Shown here: one piece after another, positions 31,288 through 33,009 of the stretch
How positions within the stretch are numbered: the first letter of the stretch is position 1
How the letters are laid out: every line of letters starts with the position of its first letter
Origin: Phoronis australis
Taxonomy: Eukaryota; Phoronida; Phoronidae
DNA length: 33,009 nt
Assembly: GCA_002633005.1 (NCBI GenBank)
Contig: NMRA01000903.1
Span: 1 to 33,009 of the forward strand
Reading direction: 5' to 3'
The notes under the pieces: generated by a model
Seen by the model: the letters and a program-made list of their open reading frames with translations, nothing else
Told to the model about the DNA's origin: nothing
Databases searched by the model: none
Made by a program: the position numbers and the translations under genes

Positions 31288-31409
31288 ACGCTAGGACCTC
31301 GCTAAAAAGCAAGACTTTGCGAGATTACGTGAGATATTGCCGTGCATTTCAAATGAAAAAACGTGACTTTGACTAGGTTTTAGCTAGGTCCTAGTGTAGG
31401 TCCTAGCGT
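31288..31409. mobile_element. 122-bp inverted-repeat element (MITE-like)
   Basis: ACGCTAGGACCT at the left end is repeated inverted as AGGTCCTAGCGT at the right end, perfect over 12 bp. Inside the right end, a second TAGCTAGGTCCTAG extends the symmetry towards GCTAAAA on the left. No clear target-site duplication. Confidence 0.5.
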
Positions 31410-31497
31410 CTACTGACTGCACGCCGGATTTGTGGTTGCACTACAAGTAATTCGCTTAAATGAACCCAGTACTACAAGGTGTGACATTATCACGTAC

Positions 31498-31631
31498 ATT
31501 TTTCACATTTTCCACAAGTTCTCATACAGTTGGTTATCACCCACTGACTCGTGGCGCACTCGCCTGCATCGAGATAACTTTGACATCTGTCGGAACCATT
31601 CGTTGACGAATCCAACTTGTCGTTGCAGAAC
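31498..31631 (-). CDS. ShKT exon (134 bp)
   Basis: Acceptor CGTATTTCAG and donor GTACGT. The frame has FCNDKLDSS, then DRC, YLDAGEC, WVITNC and MRTCGKC: six cysteines in the ShKT order, ending C-MRT-C-GK-C. It enters in phase 2 and leaves in phase 1, the only exon of the array not symmetrical. The phase 2 entry agrees with the upstream exon if that exon uses the GTACGA donor. The exon ends in T, giving Leu when joined to the TA-starting exon at 26195. Confidence 0.65.
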
Positions 31632-32065
31632 CTGAAATACGATTAGTTCCGAGTTTTGGCGATATTAAAACAGAAAGTCTAAGGCCATTGTCCATGAACT
31701 GAAATAATACATATTATGCATGTAAGTAGTATAGTGTGGAGCTTTTAAACGTTTGGGGGACTTCAGCAAACAATGACTTGACGTCTCACTTTTGAGATGG
31801 ACAGGAAGTTTTAAACTTGCCAAATGTCCAATTATTTATTTTGTCCACCATTGCACCACATCATCAATAAATCTCGCTTTTTGTCACACGTCGACAAAGA
31901 CGTGCAAATTAACTTTGTCTCCCTGCTAGGAATGTTTATGCTCAGAAGCACACTTTCTAAAGCTAAATAGCAACCATAAAATGTCAGTTAATATAAATAT
32001 GGAGCACTTCTTCTTCAAGAGTTAACTGTTATAAAATGTTATCATTTCTTTAATTACATTTACAT

Positions 32066-32079
32066 CACAACAACAACAT

Positions 32080-32125
<46 letters not shown>

Positions 32126-32138
32126 GAAGCAACAACAA
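32066..32138 (+). repeat. (CAA)n microsatellite
   Basis: At least 18 CAA/ACA units with two interruptions. It lies in the intron upstream (left) of the 32527-32650 exon; nothing indicates that it is translated as a polyglutamine tract. Confidence 0.9.
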
Positions 32139-32526
32139 TGAAGGCAAAGCTCACTGGAAACAGTCGGTCATCACTTCACATCAGAAGCAAGCAGGCGGCT
32201 ATGCAACTTCGGATATGTTTCATCAGCTTTGTGACTCATGATGTACGTATTGGGGAATCAACAGAGTGTACGCGACATATAAACTACCTCTATATTGTTG
32301 AGTTTTGATGAACATACCTAACTCTATTCAGAAAGTTCTTGGAACTATACAGACAGATCAGAACATCCATTTAAACGTTGGCGATCATTGGGAATCGAGA
32401 TGATGGCCCTTAATGTGTACGATTTCGCGGCAGCGTTGATTTAAATACTGAACAAAATACCTGCAAACATGTTCAATACATTTAAAAACAAACCTTGTCT
32501 TCCAGCTTTGAAGGGTTTGTTCGTAC

Positions 32527-32650
32527 TTGCGTTGATCGCAAAACCCACAGGTTTTCTTACAAGATTTCACCATCGCAGCAGGGTCACGTTCACAAAAACC
32601 AGTCATTTTATTCGATAAGCAGACAACCGAAGAATCTAGGCAGTCTTTGC
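32527..32650 (-). CDS. ShKT exon (first seen in the array)
   Basis: Acceptor CTTTCTGATGTAG; the frame enters in phase 1 (GKDC). The pattern is C-x6-C-x8-C-x10-C-KKT-C-GF-C, the textbook ShKT spacing, with CKKTCGFCDQ at the end. Two donors compete: GTACGA (exon end 32527, phase 2), which fits the phase 2 entry of the exon at 31631, and a GC donor with the strong word GCAAGT (exon end 32531, phase 1), which would keep the symmetrical rule of the other exons. Upstream on the minus strand, at about 32700-32730, there is an acidic frame (DDDDVVDDDG) that may belong to a preceding exon. Confidence 0.7.
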
Positions 32651-33009
32651 CTACATCAGAAAGGTGCTATTGTAAGACGTCATTATCGCTATGGTAACCG
32701 TCGTCGTCGACGACGTCATCATCATCTGCTGCAACAGTTCGATCACTACAGCTTATTAAAGAGGCATGGAACACGAAAACTCACCACATAGCTTTAAAGG
32801 TAAATGTGAACCTTGTTTACCATGTTGTACTTTTGTTGAAATATCTTAAATTTTGTTAGCTCTAACCCCGACAAAGTATAAATTTTCTGACAAGTGAAAG
32901 AATTTTCTAACAAAATTTACTACTCTACTTTACTTGTCCTTACTTTTTCACGAGACATGTGTTTTTGGTGAAACAAGTTTGACAGCCATTTTACAACTAT
33001 TGTTCCTCC
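32651..33009. other. Right flank of the ShKT locus
   Basis: Contains the palindromic CGTCGTCGTCGACGACG region (about 32699-32715), which on the minus strand encodes a run of aspartates. No splice sites around it are convincing. The remaining sequence to the window end is AT-rich with no motif. A signal-peptide exon for the ShKT gene, if it exists, would lie beyond the window. Confidence 0.35.

Larger units (their letters stand above)
16890..32650 (-). other. ShKT-domain exon array (one modular gene or several)
   Basis: Ten minus-strand exons or exon candidates spread over 15.8 kb encode ShKT-type cysteine modules. In transcript order: 32650-32527, 31631-31498, 26195-25938, 24353-24231, 23599-23477, 21966-21739, 20019-19882, 19547-19470, 18685-18578 and 17129-16890. 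Nearly all junctions are phase 1, so modules can be added or lost without shifting the frame. ShKT domains of about 35-40 residues carry six cysteines forming three disulfides and occur in many secreted animal proteins (metalloproteases, peroxidases, matrix proteins) as well as in some venom peptides. I find no signal peptide exon and no enzyme domain, so the protein class is open. Two or more adjacent genes are possible, especially across the 5.3-kb gap between 31498 and 26195. Confidence 0.65.

Noticed and set aside
16890-32650. Reading the ShKT exons as channel-blocking venom peptides
   Set aside because: The modules sit in a long multi-exon array with linkers; no signal or propeptide exon is seen, and the Lys-Tyr pairs lie next to a cysteine rather than at the toxin dyad position. 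ShKT is common in non-toxin secreted proteins.
31498-32650. CRISPR or other prokaryotic array
   Set aside because: No regular short repeats with unique spacers; the window is plainly eukaryotic.

Overview
The window is animal nuclear DNA, most likely from a marine invertebrate; I cannot settle the phylum. The evidence is intron-split genes with GT-AG splice sites, secreted cysteine-rich ShKT (ShK-type) domains encoded by one symmetrical exon each, LINE reverse-transcriptase remnants, a THAP-domain DNA transposon, several non-autonomous repeat families, microsatellites, low gene density and AT-rich spacers. There is no prokaryotic organisation. Six isolated N characters (958, 1898, 3372, 14255, 23984, 27846) mark assembly joins, and five of them lie at the edge of a sequence repeated elsewhere in the window.

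Layout. 1-7.7 kb: no supported gene. It holds a 939-bp tandem duplication split by one N, three dimers of a roughly 190-bp repeat, and a fragment of a G/C-tract transposon. 7.7-14.0 kb, minus strand: a coiled-coil protein gene, one 2.7-kb first coding exon followed by four short exons, all joined in phase 1. The tail of the large exon plus the next exon are repeated as exons 3 and 4, and a LINE remnant sits in the intron between the two pairs. 14.2-16.9 kb: a dispersed repeat with a tRNA-like sequence beside it, then spacer. 16.9-32.7 kb, minus strand: a series of about ten ShKT-type exons, almost all phase 1, which can be read as one long modular secreted-protein gene or as several adjacent genes. 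Its introns hold a 1.31-kb fold-back THAP transposon (20026-21335), copies of the G/C-tract element, a GACG-type repeat element, a second LINE remnant and a small inverted-repeat element.

The most interesting points are: the THAP transposon, whose roughly 310-bp inverted arms each carry the start codon and first codons of the THAP reading frame and whose end lies about 5 bp from the 3' splice site of a ShKT exon; ShKT cysteine codons that form only when two exons are joined (T|GT); and the exon-pair duplication in the coiled-coil gene. Exon calls rest on reading frame, phase and splice-site words only; no transcript or homology search was available.
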